A stretch of DNA of 64,000 nucleotides from Trebonia sp963836195. GTDB taxonomy: Bacteria; Actinomycetota; Actinomycetes; Streptosporangiales; Streptosporangiaceae. The position numbers were made by a program, and so were the translations under genes. The DNA lies in NCBI GenBank assembly GCA_963836195.1, contig CAWIIX010000030.1, positions 248,001-312,000 on the forward strand, written 5' to 3'. Numbering within the stretch: the first letter of the stretch is position 1; each line of letters begins with the position of its first letter. Below the pieces are notes generated by a model. That model was not told where the DNA came from, made no database searches, and saw nothing but the letters and a program-made list of their open reading frames with translations. Shown here in pieces: positions 24,424-32,786 of the stretch.

Positions 24424-24890
24424 GCACCGAGCAGGCAACCGTCGCCGATACCGCGCCGATCACCGACCCGGCCGTGCGGCCGCCGTTCCACCTGGCCGTG
24501 CCGGTCGACGACCTGGCCCAGGCGGCGGCGTTCTACGGCGATGTGCTCGGCCTGCCCCGGGGCCGGTCATCCGACCACTGGATCGACTGGAACCTGGGCG
24601 GTCACCAGGTCGTCACCCACCTCGCCCCCGGACCGCGCCCGGACCGGGCGCACAACCCGGTCGACGGCCACGACGTCCCGGTCCCGCACTTCGGCCTGGT
24701 GCTGCCGATCGCAGACTTCCAGCGCCTGGCCGACCGGCTGCGGGCGGCGGGCACCACGTTCGTGATCGAGCCCTACGTCCGCTTCGCCGGCGAGGTCGGC
24801 GAGCAGTGGACGATGTTCTTCTACGACCCGGCGGGCAACCCGCTGGAGTTCAAGGCCTTCGCGGACCTGTCCGAGCTCTTCGCCCACTAG
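24420..24890 (+). CDS. VOC family (glyoxalase/extradiol dioxygenase-like) protein
   Basis: A 156-aa protein with two beta-alpha-beta-beta-beta modules. The candidate metal site is His in PPFHLAVPV, His in VPHFGLVLPI and Glu in NPLEFKAF, with YDPAGNPLE typical of VOC family ends. It overlaps the regulator gene and is followed 20 nt later by tldD, so it belongs to the same transcript. It could be an isomerase, lyase or dioxygenase acting on the imported compound; the sequence does not decide. Confidence 0.85.
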   Translation: MSTEQATVADTAPITDPAVRPPFHLAVPVDDLAQAAAFYGDVLGLPRGRSSDHWIDWNLGGHQVVTHLAPGPRPDRAHNPVDGHDVPVPHFGLVLPIADFQRLADRLRAAGTTFVIEPYVRFAGEVGEQWTMFFYDPAGNPLEFKAFADLSELFAH

Positions 24891-24910
24891 CGGATTGGCC
24901 ACTCACTCCC

Positions 24911-26392
24911 ATGGCACACACGAACGCGCATCTTTGGGGTGACCTCGCCGATGATGAGGCCGCCGCGGCATTGCTCAGCTCTGCAATGTCGACAATCGAC
25001 AATCGAGTTGACTACGGCGACGCCCGGCTGGTCGAGGCGGAGGAACTGCGGCTGTACCACCAGCTCGGCCGCGACCCCGACGAGCGGCTGGAAAAGTCGG
25101 TCGGCATCGGCGTCCGGGTGCTGGTCGACGGCAGCTGGGGCTTCGCCGCCGCCCCGCTGAGCGACGCCGAGGTTCCGGCCCGGACTGCGGCCCGCGCCAT
25201 CGCGGTGGCGCGGGCGGGCGTCGGGGCGGGCCCGCGGGTGGCGTTTCCGCCCCGCCCGGCGGCCAGCGGCCGCTATCAGACCGAGGTCGGGCGCGATCCC
25301 TTCGCGATCACCACGGCCGAGCGGGACGCCCTGCTCGCGGAGGCGATCGAGGCCGCGGCGGCCAGCCGGGGGGTGTCCAGCGTGACGGCGGGCGTCAACG
25401 CCAAGCGCCAGCACCGTCACTTCGCCTCGACCGAGGGATCCCTCCAGCACCAGCACCTAATCGAGACCGGCGGCGGCCTGACCGCGATCGCCGCCAACTC
25501 CCGCGAGGTGCAGCGGCGCAGCTACCCGAACTCGTTCCACGGCAACACCGGCGGCTCCGGCTGGGAGTTCGTGCTCGGCCTCGACCTGGTCGGCAACGGC
25601 GGGCGGGTCGGCGAGGAGGCGGTCGCGCTGCTGTCCGCCCCGACGGCGCCCGCGGGCGTCAACGACCTGGTGATCGGCGCGCAGCAGGTCTCCCTGCAGA
25701 TTCACGAGTCGTCCGGGCACGCCCTCGAGCTCGACCGGATCCTCGGCGACGAGCGGAACTTCGCCGGCACCTCGTTCATCCAGGCGGGCGACATCGGCGC
25801 CCTGCGCTACGGCTCGCCGGCGGTGTCGATCACCTCCGACCCGACGGTCGCCGGGACCAGGGGCAGCTTCGGCTGGGACGACGAGGGCACCCCCGCGCGC
25901 CGGGCGGGCCTGATCGAGGAGGGGATCTTCCGGCGCACGCTGTCCAACCGGGACGCCGCCGCCCGGGCCGGTCTCGAGCTCACCGGCGCGGCCCGGGCCG
26001 ACGGCTGGGCCTACCTGCCGGTCTGCTTCTCCACCCACGTGTTCCTCGAGCCCGGCGTGGGCAGCCTGGCGGAGCTGCTCGACCGGCTCGGCGACGGCTA
26101 CTACATCGAGGACAACCGGAGCTGGTCGATCGACAACCGGCGACTCAACTTCCAATTCGGCACCGAGGTCGCCTACGAGGTGCGCCGCGGCCGCCGGGGA
26201 CGGCTGCTGCGCAACTTCAGCTACGGCGGGATCACGCCGCAGTTCTGGAACAGCGTGGAGGCCGTCGCCGGCCAGGAAGAGTTCCGGACCTTCGGCTACC
26301 CCTGCGGCAAGGGCGAGCCCAAGCAGTGGGGTTTCCTCAGCCACGGGGCGGCGCCGCTGCTCGCCCGGGGAATCAGGACGGGAGTCGCATGA
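24911..26392 (+). CDS. tldD: TldD-type metalloprotease
   Basis: Zinc-dependent TldD family protease, 493 aa. The HExxxH motif is in LQIHESSGHALELDR (His265, Glu266, His270), with the downstream GSFGWDDEGTP typical of TldD. TldD acts as a heterodimer with TldE to cut unfolded or modified peptides, for example in microcin B17 maturation and CcdA degradation. ATG 24911 is chosen; an internal ATG at 24986 is also in frame, and a GTCGAC-centred sequence overlaps it. tldE follows with an ATGA overlap, so equal expression is likely. In this cassette it may hydrolyse the imported peptide-like substrate (inference). Confidence 0.9.
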   Translation: MAHTNAHLWGDLADDEAAAALLSSAMSTIDNRVDYGDARLVEAEELRLYHQLGRDPDERLEKSVGIGVRVLVDGSWGFAAAPLSDAEVPARTAARAIAVARAGVGAGPRVAFPPRPAASGRYQTEVGRDPFAITTAERDALLAEAIEAAAASRGVSSVTAGVNAKRQHRHFASTEGSLQHQHLIETGGGLTAIAANSREVQRRSYPNSFHGNTGGSGWEFVLGLDLVGNGGRVGEEAVALLSAPTAPAGVNDLVIGAQQVSLQIHESSGHALELDRILGDERNFAGTSFIQAGDIGALRYGSPAVSITSDPTVAGTRGSFGWDDEGTPARRAGLIEEGIFRRTLSNRDAAARAGLELTGAARADGWAYLPVCFSTHVFLEPGVGSLAELLDRLGDGYYIEDNRSWSIDNRRLNFQFGTEVAYEVRRGRRGRLLRNFSYGGITPQFWNSVEAVAGQEEFRTFGYPCGKGEPKQWGFLSHGAAPLLARGIRTGVA

Positions 26393-27762
26393 TGCAGGCG
26401 CCACTGAACGAGGCAGGGACCATGGAAGCCCTCGACGCGGCCCTGCGGTCGACCGCAGCCGACGAGTTCGAGATCAGCGTGCTCGCCCGGTCGGGCGAGT
26501 ACACCAGGTTCGCCGGCCAGGTCATTCACCAGCCGCAGGACATCGTCGAGGTCCAGTACCTGGTCCGCGCGCTGGTCAACGGCCACCCCTACCGGGTCGC
26601 CACCTCCACTGCGGCCGACCTCGAGCGCGCCGTCGCCGCCGCCGCGGCGGGCGCCAGGACCCGCGCGGAGCTGTCGAAGGAGGCCGGGCAGGTCCGGCTG
26701 GCCGGGCCGCAGCCGGAGGTCGCGCCCGGACCGCTCTGGTACTCCGACACCGAGGCCTACGACGTCGGCGCCCGGACCTTGCTCGCCAAGCGGGCGATGG
26801 CCGAGGCGATCGAGGCGGGCGGCGAGGCGGCCGGCATGCTCGGCTGCGCGGTCACCCAGCAGCTGGTGGCGACGACGGCCGGGATCCGCCGGGCGACCGC
26901 CGCCACCGAGGCATCGGGCAGCTTGACCGCCACCATCGACGACGGCACCGCGCACTGGGTCGACCTGAGCCGCTCGGCCGCCCGGCTGGACGTGCCCGGC
27001 TCGGTCTCCCGCGCCGTCGCCCAGGCTCAGGCCGGGCGCGGCCGCGCGGACCTGCCGGCCGGCCGGTACCCGGTGGTCCTCGGGGCCGAGGCGGTCGGGG
27101 AACTGCTCGGCTTCCTGCCCGACGTCGGCTTCACCGGCACCCTCGCTGCGGCCGGGATCGGCATCACCGCCCGGGCGGGGGAGTCGCTGGCCGCCCCCCT
27201 GGTCGACGTCGCCGACGACGGCGGCGCGGACGTGGGTCTGCCGATCGGCTTCGACATCGAGGGCGTGACCAAGCGCCGGGTCGACTTCTTCCGCCACGGC
27301 GCGGTCGGCGAGGCGGTCACCGACCTGGCCACCGCCGCCGCCCTCGGCCGGCCGTCCACCGGGCACGCGCACATCGCCCGCGAGCAGGTCCCCGAGCCGA
27401 CCGCGCCCAACATCGTCATGTCCGGCGGCGCGCGCACCGAAAATGAGCTCATCGCCCAGCTCGAACGCGGCGTCTACCTGCAGCGGTTCTGGTACACGAG
27501 GCTGGTGGACCGGATCACGGGGACGATCACCGGGGTCACCAGGGACGCCTGCTTCCTGATCGAAGACGGGCGGCTGACCACCCCGCTGAACGGCCTGCGG
27601 TTCACCGAATCGGTGCTCGGCGTGCTGGCCGGCGTCGAGGCGATCGGCGCCGACGTGCGGTCCCAGCCGATCCCGAACGTGTGGAACGGCGCCATCTCCG
27701 CCCCCTCGGTCCGCGCCGCCGCGTTCCGGCTCGGCGCCGCCCCGATCGAGCCCGCCGCCTAG
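26389..27762 (+). CDS. tldE: TldE/PmbA-type partner protein
   Basis: A 457-aa TldE/PmbA family protein, the non-zinc partner of TldD. It has the family ending, with HIAREQVPEPTAPNIVMSGG followed by LIAQLERGVYLQRFWYTRLVDRITG and PLNGLRFTESVLGVL, and it lacks HExxxH as expected. The start is ATG 26389, overlapping the tldD stop, with GGAG upstream. It completes the cassette; the next gene on this strand begins about 110 nt later and looks unrelated. Confidence 0.88.
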   Translation: MMQAPLNEAGTMEALDAALRSTAADEFEISVLARSGEYTRFAGQVIHQPQDIVEVQYLVRALVNGHPYRVATSTAADLERAVAAAAAGARTRAELSKEAGQVRLAGPQPEVAPGPLWYSDTEAYDVGARTLLAKRAMAEAIEAGGEAAGMLGCAVTQQLVATTAGIRRATAATEASGSLTATIDDGTAHWVDLSRSAARLDVPGSVSRAVAQAQAGRGRADLPAGRYPVVLGAEAVGELLGFLPDVGFTGTLAAAGIGITARAGESLAAPLVDVADDGGADVGLPIGFDIEGVTKRRVDFFRHGAVGEAVTDLATAAALGRPSTGHAHIAREQVPEPTAPNIVMSGGARTENELIAQLERGVYLQRFWYTRLVDRITGTITGVTRDACFLIEDGRLTTPLNGLRFTESVLGVLAGVEAIGADVRSQPIPNVWNGAISAPSVRAAAFRLGAAPIEPAA

Positions 27763-27878
27763 CGGCGGCGCCGACCGCGCCGAGGCTGCGGGCGGGCGGG
27801 GCGCGATCACGCCCGGCTCCCGCCCTCAGCCCCGGCCCCGGTCTCGGCCTCCGCACGACGAGGGTCGACCATGGGAGC

Positions 27879-28961
27879 GTGGTCGATCAACCGGAGCCTC
27901 GGCGCTCCCCGTTCACCCAGCTCGAGCTGCGGGCCATGTGGACCTACAGCGACGGCGCCCGCGCGGTCAAGGCGTACTGGTCGCCGGGAGGCGCCGGCCG
28001 GGCCGGATGCTGGGCGCTGGTGGACCAGGCGACCGGGAACGCCAACGGCGTCGTTCCGGCCGGGGAGTTCTCCCGCCGGTTCCGGCCGGTGGACGTGTTC
28101 GCGGATGTGCCGGGTTTTCCGACTTACCTCGGGACGGTCACCGGGACTGACGGTTCCGCACTGGTCGATCTGGTATTTGATCGCAACCCCTTCATGCTGG
28201 CCAACGGGCCCCAGCGGGCGGCCAGGCCGCACGTCCTCATGGTGCCCCGCCGCCACCACGACGGATGGTCCTCGGCCACGCCCGCGGAACTGACCGCTTG
28301 CCAGACGGCGATGAGCCTGATCGCCGCGTGGTACCGCCGCCTCGACGACGGGCGCGTGGTCTTCTGCGCCAACGACAGCCCGCCGAACCTCGACTACCTG
28401 CGCGATGCGGAGGCCGCTAGCGGAAACCCGGTCACCAGCGGCACCGATCCGGCGATCACCAGGAACCCCCGGCAGGAGGTGCAGCACGCTCACCTGCACG
28501 CTTTCTACGCCGAAGCCGGCGCGACCGAGAATGACGAATCGTCGGCGCTGCGTGGGCACCCGGTCGTCGCGCACGGCCAGCGGGCGTTCGGCGACGCGCT
28601 CGGCGGCGACGCGGTGAAGGTCGACCGGGACGCCTCGACGATCGCGGCCGGCATCCGCGCCGCCGCCCGCCCCTGGGGCGGCAGCTACTGCTCGTACCAG
28701 CTCGGCGTGGACGGCGCCTTCTGGGTCATGCCCGCCCTGGGAGCGTCCCAGGACGAGGTCAACCGGCGCCTCGCCCGGGCCGACGGACTCCAGGCGGAGC
28801 CCGACCCGCGGCTGGGCGGCGCCGTCAACCTGGTCCGGCCCGGCCTGGCCGATGCCGGGCGGCTCCCGGCGGCGCAGCGGGCCACGGCGCGGCAGCGGGC
28901 CAGCTTCGCGGCGTTTGCGGCCCAGCGCGGGCTCAACCCGCGGTCGATCTCCTCCTCCTGA
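27879..28961 (+). CDS. HIT-like / galactose-1-phosphate uridylyltransferase-like protein
   Basis: A cytoplasmic protein of about 360 aa. The only clear motif is a histidine triad in QEVQHAHLHAFY near residue 206. Around it lie SALVDLVFDRNPFM, PHVLMVPRRHHDGW and VVFCANDSPPNLDYL. That motif and the RNPF-style strand recall GalT/Ap4A-phosphorylase-like members of the HIT superfamily, so it probably binds a nucleotide-linked substrate. The start is uncertain: GTG 27879 is used, while ATG 27936 (MWTYSDGARA) is an alternative. The open frame continues further upstream into GC-rich noise. Not part of the TldD cassette by any visible link. Confidence 0.65.
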   Translation: MVDQPEPRRSPFTQLELRAMWTYSDGARAVKAYWSPGGAGRAGCWALVDQATGNANGVVPAGEFSRRFRPVDVFADVPGFPTYLGTVTGTDGSALVDLVFDRNPFMLANGPQRAARPHVLMVPRRHHDGWSSATPAELTACQTAMSLIAAWYRRLDDGRVVFCANDSPPNLDYLRDAEAASGNPVTSGTDPAITRNPRQEVQHAHLHAFYAEAGATENDESSALRGHPVVAHGQRAFGDALGGDAVKVDRDASTIAAGIRAAARPWGGSYCSYQLGVDGAFWVMPALGASQDEVNRRLARADGLQAEPDPRLGGAVNLVRPGLADAGRLPAAQRATARQRASFAAFAAQRGLNPRSISSS

Positions 28962-29005
28962 GGCGGGTGGTCTCCTCCGCGCGGTGAGCGCGGGCGCGTA
29001 CTGGG

Positions 29006-29011
29006 CATACT
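29006..29011 (+). promoter_or_regulatory. -10 element CATACT of a leaderless promoter
   Basis: CATACT is followed by 7 nt and ATG 29019, with no ribosome site in between. Confidence 0.4.
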
Positions 29012-29018
29012 GCACTGC

Positions 29019-30455
29019 ATGGGGCAGCGAACCGTCGACGGCGTTCCTGCGCACGACCACGTCGTCCTCGCCTCGGCTGACAGCGAGGCCTTCACCTCGC
29101 TGCGAAAACGATCCACGTCGCGCGAGGACCGGTACCGGATGGGCAAGGAGATCCGGCAGCAGGTTCCGCGCAGCTGGCTGGGGGACTGGAAGGTGCGCGC
29201 CGACCGGCCCGACCCGGTGCAGTTGATCAACAAGTCGCATCAGGGTCGCCTCGAGTGGCTGATTCCGGTCCGGATCGGGCGGATGACGGCCACGCCGTAC
29301 GGGTTCCTGCGCGGCTCCGCCATCGTCATGGCCGAGGACGTCGCCCGGCTGCCGGCCACTGGCATCACGCCGGTGATCTGCGGTGACGCACACCTCGGCA
29401 ATTTCGGCTTCTACGGCTCGCCCGAGCGGGATCTCGTCATCGACCTGAACGACTTCGACGAGGCCCATCCGGGCGGATGGGAGTGGGACCTGCGCCGGCT
29501 GGCGGCCAGCATCTGGGTGGCCGGCCGCCAGAACGGCGCCACCGAGCAGGACTGCGAGTCGGCCGTGCTCCGGTGCGTCTCCGGGTACCGGGCCGAGGTC
29601 CGCGACTTGGCCGCGGCACCGCTGCTGGCCCGCTCCTACCAGCGCCTGGAGGCCGACCGTCTGCAGCAGAGCACAGCCGGCAAGACTTTGCGGGCCGAGA
29701 TCAAGCGAGCCGCCGCCCGGGCTCGCCGCGGCACCAGCGACCGGGTGCTGCCCAAGTTCACCGCCGAGCGCGACGGCCGCCGCCGCCTGGTGGAAGACCC
29801 GCCGCTGATCACCCGGGTCAGCTACGCCGAGGCGGACGCGCTCGCCCAGGGACTCGACGAGTACCTCGGAACCCTGGCCCCGCACTGGCGGCGGGTCCTG
29901 GGCGGTTACACGGTCATCGACGTCGCGCACAAGGTCGTCGGCGTCGGCAGCGTCGGGCTGCGCGCCTACGTCGCCCTGCTCGAGGGCAGCAGCCCCGACG
30001 ACGTGCTGTTCCTACAGCTGAAGCAGGCGCGACGGTCGGTCCTGGCCCCGTACGTGCACGGTGAGTCGGCCTGGCACGCCCACCAGGGGCAGCGGGTGGT
30101 GGAATACCAGCAGGCGCTGCAGACGGTCAGTGACCCGCTGCTCGGCTGGACCTCCTTCGACGGGCACCAGTACTACGTCCGCCAGTTCAGGAACATGAAG
30201 GGGACCGTCGCCCTGGACTCGATCGACGCCGCCGCCCTGGCCGACTACGCCGCGATCGTCGGGCACCTGCTGGCCAAGGGCCACGCCCGCACCAGCGGCG
30301 CGTCGATGATCGTCGGCTACGTCGGCTCGTCCGACCGGCTCGACGTCGCCCTGGCCCGGTTCGCCCGTCTCTACGCCGACCAGACCGAGGCCGACCACGC
30401 CGCCCTCGTCAAGGCGGCCGACAAGGGCATCGTCCCGATCGAGCGCGGTCTGTAG
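29019..30455 (+). CDS. DUF2252 family protein
   Basis: A 478-aa protein of the DUF2252 family. It has the typical RYRMGKEIRQQVPRS start region, GDAHLGNFGFYGSPERDLV and FDLNDFDEAHPG-like core (here VIDLNDFDEAHPGGWEWDLR), and VVEYQQALQTVSDPLLGW. The GDxHxxNF and DxxDFDE motifs resemble the catalytic and metal-binding loops of kinase-like (APH/CotH) proteins, so it may be a phosphotransferase; no reaction is known for the family. It probably has a leaderless start. It is convergent with the next gene, only 4 nt away. Confidence 0.88.
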   Translation: MGQRTVDGVPAHDHVVLASADSEAFTSLRKRSTSREDRYRMGKEIRQQVPRSWLGDWKVRADRPDPVQLINKSHQGRLEWLIPVRIGRMTATPYGFLRGSAIVMAEDVARLPATGITPVICGDAHLGNFGFYGSPERDLVIDLNDFDEAHPGGWEWDLRRLAASIWVAGRQNGATEQDCESAVLRCVSGYRAEVRDLAAAPLLARSYQRLEADRLQQSTAGKTLRAEIKRAAARARRGTSDRVLPKFTAERDGRRRLVEDPPLITRVSYAEADALAQGLDEYLGTLAPHWRRVLGGYTVIDVAHKVVGVGSVGLRAYVALLEGSSPDDVLFLQLKQARRSVLAPYVHGESAWHAHQGQRVVEYQQALQTVSDPLLGWTSFDGHQYYVRQFRNMKGTVALDSIDAAALADYAAIVGHLLAKGHARTSGASMIVGYVGSSDRLDVALARFARLYADQTEADHAALVKAADKGIVPIERGL

Positions 30456-30459
30456 GTTC

Positions 30460-32577
30460 CTACGGGGCGCGATCGAGCGTGACCGTGACCGCGTGGGCGC
30501 TGGCGGGGATGGTGACGGTGCCCGCCGAGTCGTTGACCCGGCCCGTCGAGGCGGCGGAGATGTTGCCGACGAAGGCCGGCAGGTCGAAGATCACCGGCCC
30601 GGGCGGGGTGCCGGTCACCCGGAGCGTGACCGTCTGGCCGTGCCCGGTGATCGTCACGCCGATCCGGCGCCCGTCGGCGGCCGGGAAGCCGGACACCGCG
30701 ATTGGGCGCCCGGAGCTGAGCCAGCTGCCGGGGACCCCGCGGCCGACGATCAGCGCCCCGTCGGCTTGCTGGGACACCAGCGAGCCGAGCAGTCCGAGGT
30801 CGCCCATCGCGATGCCCCAGGAGTGCGGCGACGAGCCGCCGCCGGACGACGGGTGGTGGCCGGCCCACGGCGTCGTCGTGCTCGGCGAGGTCGAGCCCTC
30901 CCACCAGGCGTACGGGCCGCTCTGGTCGTTGGCGATCAGGAACTCGTAGGCGAGGATCCCCTCATCGCGGTAGTTATCGCTGGCAAGACCCCAGGCGCCG
31001 TAGGCGGCGTTGTAGGCGGTCGAATAGAAGCCCTCGCCCGGGTAGCCGCCGAAGGTGTTGGCCGGCAGCAGGCCGTCCGCCCGGCCGAATCCGTAGGAGA
31101 GCGTCTTGTCGATCAGGCTGGCCATGGTCCCGCTGACCGGGGAGGTGACCGGGGCGCCGAGCTGGGCGGCGTTCCACGCCCAGTCGAAGTAGACTCCGGG
31201 GGCGGCCCAGTTGGCGTCCTCCGGGTTGGTGCACCGGTTGGCCGTGTTCGGCTCGACCATCGAGCAGGGGATGTAGCTGAGGTGGTTGGCGGAGATGGTG
31301 GCCGACAAGGTGGCGTTGACCGCCTTGAGCAGGCTGTCGTACTGCGCGGTCGCCCAGCTCGCCTCGGTCGCGTCGCCGACGGCCTTGGCGAGGTACGCGT
31401 AGCCGGCCAGGCCGAGCAGGGCCTCGTAGTTGTCGGACGTCCAGTAGCCGTTGGCGTCGATGTCGTTGGTCTCGCCGATGATCCCGCCCGGCCCGGTGCG
31501 GGCGGCGGCGATCTCGTGCGCGGCCGTCTCGATGCTCGGCTGGGTGCTGGCCCCGAGCGGCCCCGGCTTGGCGAAGCGGCTGGCCAGGAACGTGGTGTCG
31601 CCGGTCTTCTCGACGTACACCGCCCACAGCCACGGGTAGACCCAGGTGCCGTCGGAGTACTGGGTGTTCGTGCCGACTACGCGGTCGGCCTCGTCGAGCA
31701 GCGCGTGCGCGCCGGTGAAGTAGCCCTCGTTGAAGAGGTTGGCCAGGATGCCGATGACGTCGTGCTCGTACTCCTGGTGGTACCCGTTGGTGCCGGTGTC
31801 GAGGGCGTTGCCGCTGCGGTCGATCTGGGTGTAGGCGAAGCCGGCCTTCCACGCGTCCGCGAGCTGCGAGTCGGGCAGCGTGAGCTGGGCGGTCTGGGCG
31901 AGCTGGCCGTCCCAGAACGTCTTCATGTGGGCGAAGTGGGCATCGTAGCCGCCGGCGGCCGCGAGCTGCGCCGCCGTGGGCCATGCGTACGTCCCGCCGA
32001 ACCGGTCCTCGGCCACCACGTAGTCGTGGTTCACCGTCGTGCCGGGCGCGACCTGGTCGGAGGCGCTGTTGAGCGGTACCAGGCCGGGAGTCGGCTGCGG
32101 GTCGATCGTGACCGGCCGGCCGGTCGGGTTCTGCACCGCGACGCGGCTGTAGATCGCGACGTACCGGTGACCGCCGATGGTCACCTCGTCGCCGAAGTTC
32201 GTGATGGAGACGCGGGTGCCGCCATCGGAGAAGCTGGTAACCAGGGCGGGCAGATAGCCGCCGGAGTTGGTCCAGGTGGTCCGGGTGTAGTTGTAGACCC
32301 CGAAGCCGTATTCGGTGTTGATGCCGTTGGGCACGTAGAAGCTTCCGCCGAGGCAGGCAGTCGCGCCCTGGGCGTTGCCGAGCCAGCCGATCGCGGCGGC
32401 GTCGGCATTGGGGCCGCCGGTGGCGCCGCACGGGTACGGCGGGCTTGCGCTCGACGCCGGCGCCGCAGCCGCCCCCGCGGCCGCCGCCATCGTCATCCCG
32501 GCTGCTGCCGTGACCGCCGCCAGCGTGACGGTGGCGAACCGGCCGAATCGCCGTGACCGCAGAAACGTCGTCCTCAC
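30460..32577 (-). CDS. Secreted six-hairpin-glycosidase-like protein
   Basis: An exported protein of 705 aa. GTG 32577 follows AGGAGGT. The signal peptide has a twin-arginine-like RSRRFGRF start, a hydrophobic AAAGMTMAAAAGAAA core and likely cleavage after AAA. The body has an N-terminal beta-sandwich-like part, then repeated aromatic helices (HDVIGILANLFNEGYFTG, WVYPWLWAVYVEKTGD, YWTSDNYEALLGLAGYAYL) typical of (alpha/alpha)6-barrel glycoside hydrolases. The C-terminal 120 residues look like a beta domain. I cannot assign a GH family. Candidate acids are in HQEYEHD and NDIDANG. It probably acts on an extracellular glycan. Confidence 0.7.
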   Translation of the reverse strand: MRTTFLRSRRFGRFATVTLAAVTAAAGMTMAAAAGAAAAPASSASPPYPCGATGGPNADAAAIGWLGNAQGATACLGGSFYVPNGINTEYGFGVYNYTRTTWTNSGGYLPALVTSFSDGGTRVSITNFGDEVTIGGHRYVAIYSRVAVQNPTGRPVTIDPQPTPGLVPLNSASDQVAPGTTVNHDYVVAEDRFGGTYAWPTAAQLAAAGGYDAHFAHMKTFWDGQLAQTAQLTLPDSQLADAWKAGFAYTQIDRSGNALDTGTNGYHQEYEHDVIGILANLFNEGYFTGAHALLDEADRVVGTNTQYSDGTWVYPWLWAVYVEKTGDTTFLASRFAKPGPLGASTQPSIETAAHEIAAARTGPGGIIGETNDIDANGYWTSDNYEALLGLAGYAYLAKAVGDATEASWATAQYDSLLKAVNATLSATISANHLSYIPCSMVEPNTANRCTNPEDANWAAPGVYFDWAWNAAQLGAPVTSPVSGTMASLIDKTLSYGFGRADGLLPANTFGGYPGEGFYSTAYNAAYGAWGLASDNYRDEGILAYEFLIANDQSGPYAWWEGSTSPSTTTPWAGHHPSSGGGSSPHSWGIAMGDLGLLGSLVSQQADGALIVGRGVPGSWLSSGRPIAVSGFPAADGRRIGVTITGHGQTVTLRVTGTPPGPVIFDLPAFVGNISAASTGRVNDSAGTVTIPASAHAVTVTLDRAP

Positions 32578-32786
32578 CGAGTTACCTCCTACGCTCCGTT
32601 GCGTCGCTTACCCGGATCAAAACCTTCTCGCGCGAATAGCCGGAGCTTGCGCTGCCCTGCCGCACACCGCCTAAACCGGGCGATGGGGGCCTAAAGGCTG
32701 TCGAAATAACCTGTCGCGATCGAAGGCGGGGCCCGGTACTGTGCTCGATACAAATTTGCACAATAACCGACATAGGGGACACATCC

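Noticed and set aside
24986..25000. Third GntR operator (ATGTCGACAATCGAC)
   Set aside because: It lies inside the tldD coding region and encodes in-frame residues. It resembles the other two sites but lacks the full ATAGTCGACAAT; possible but not claimed as a site.
27681..27878. Long N-terminal extension of the HIT-like gene
   Set aside because: Arg/Pro/Ala-rich, overlaps the tldE 3' end, and has no conserved sequence. A later start is more likely.
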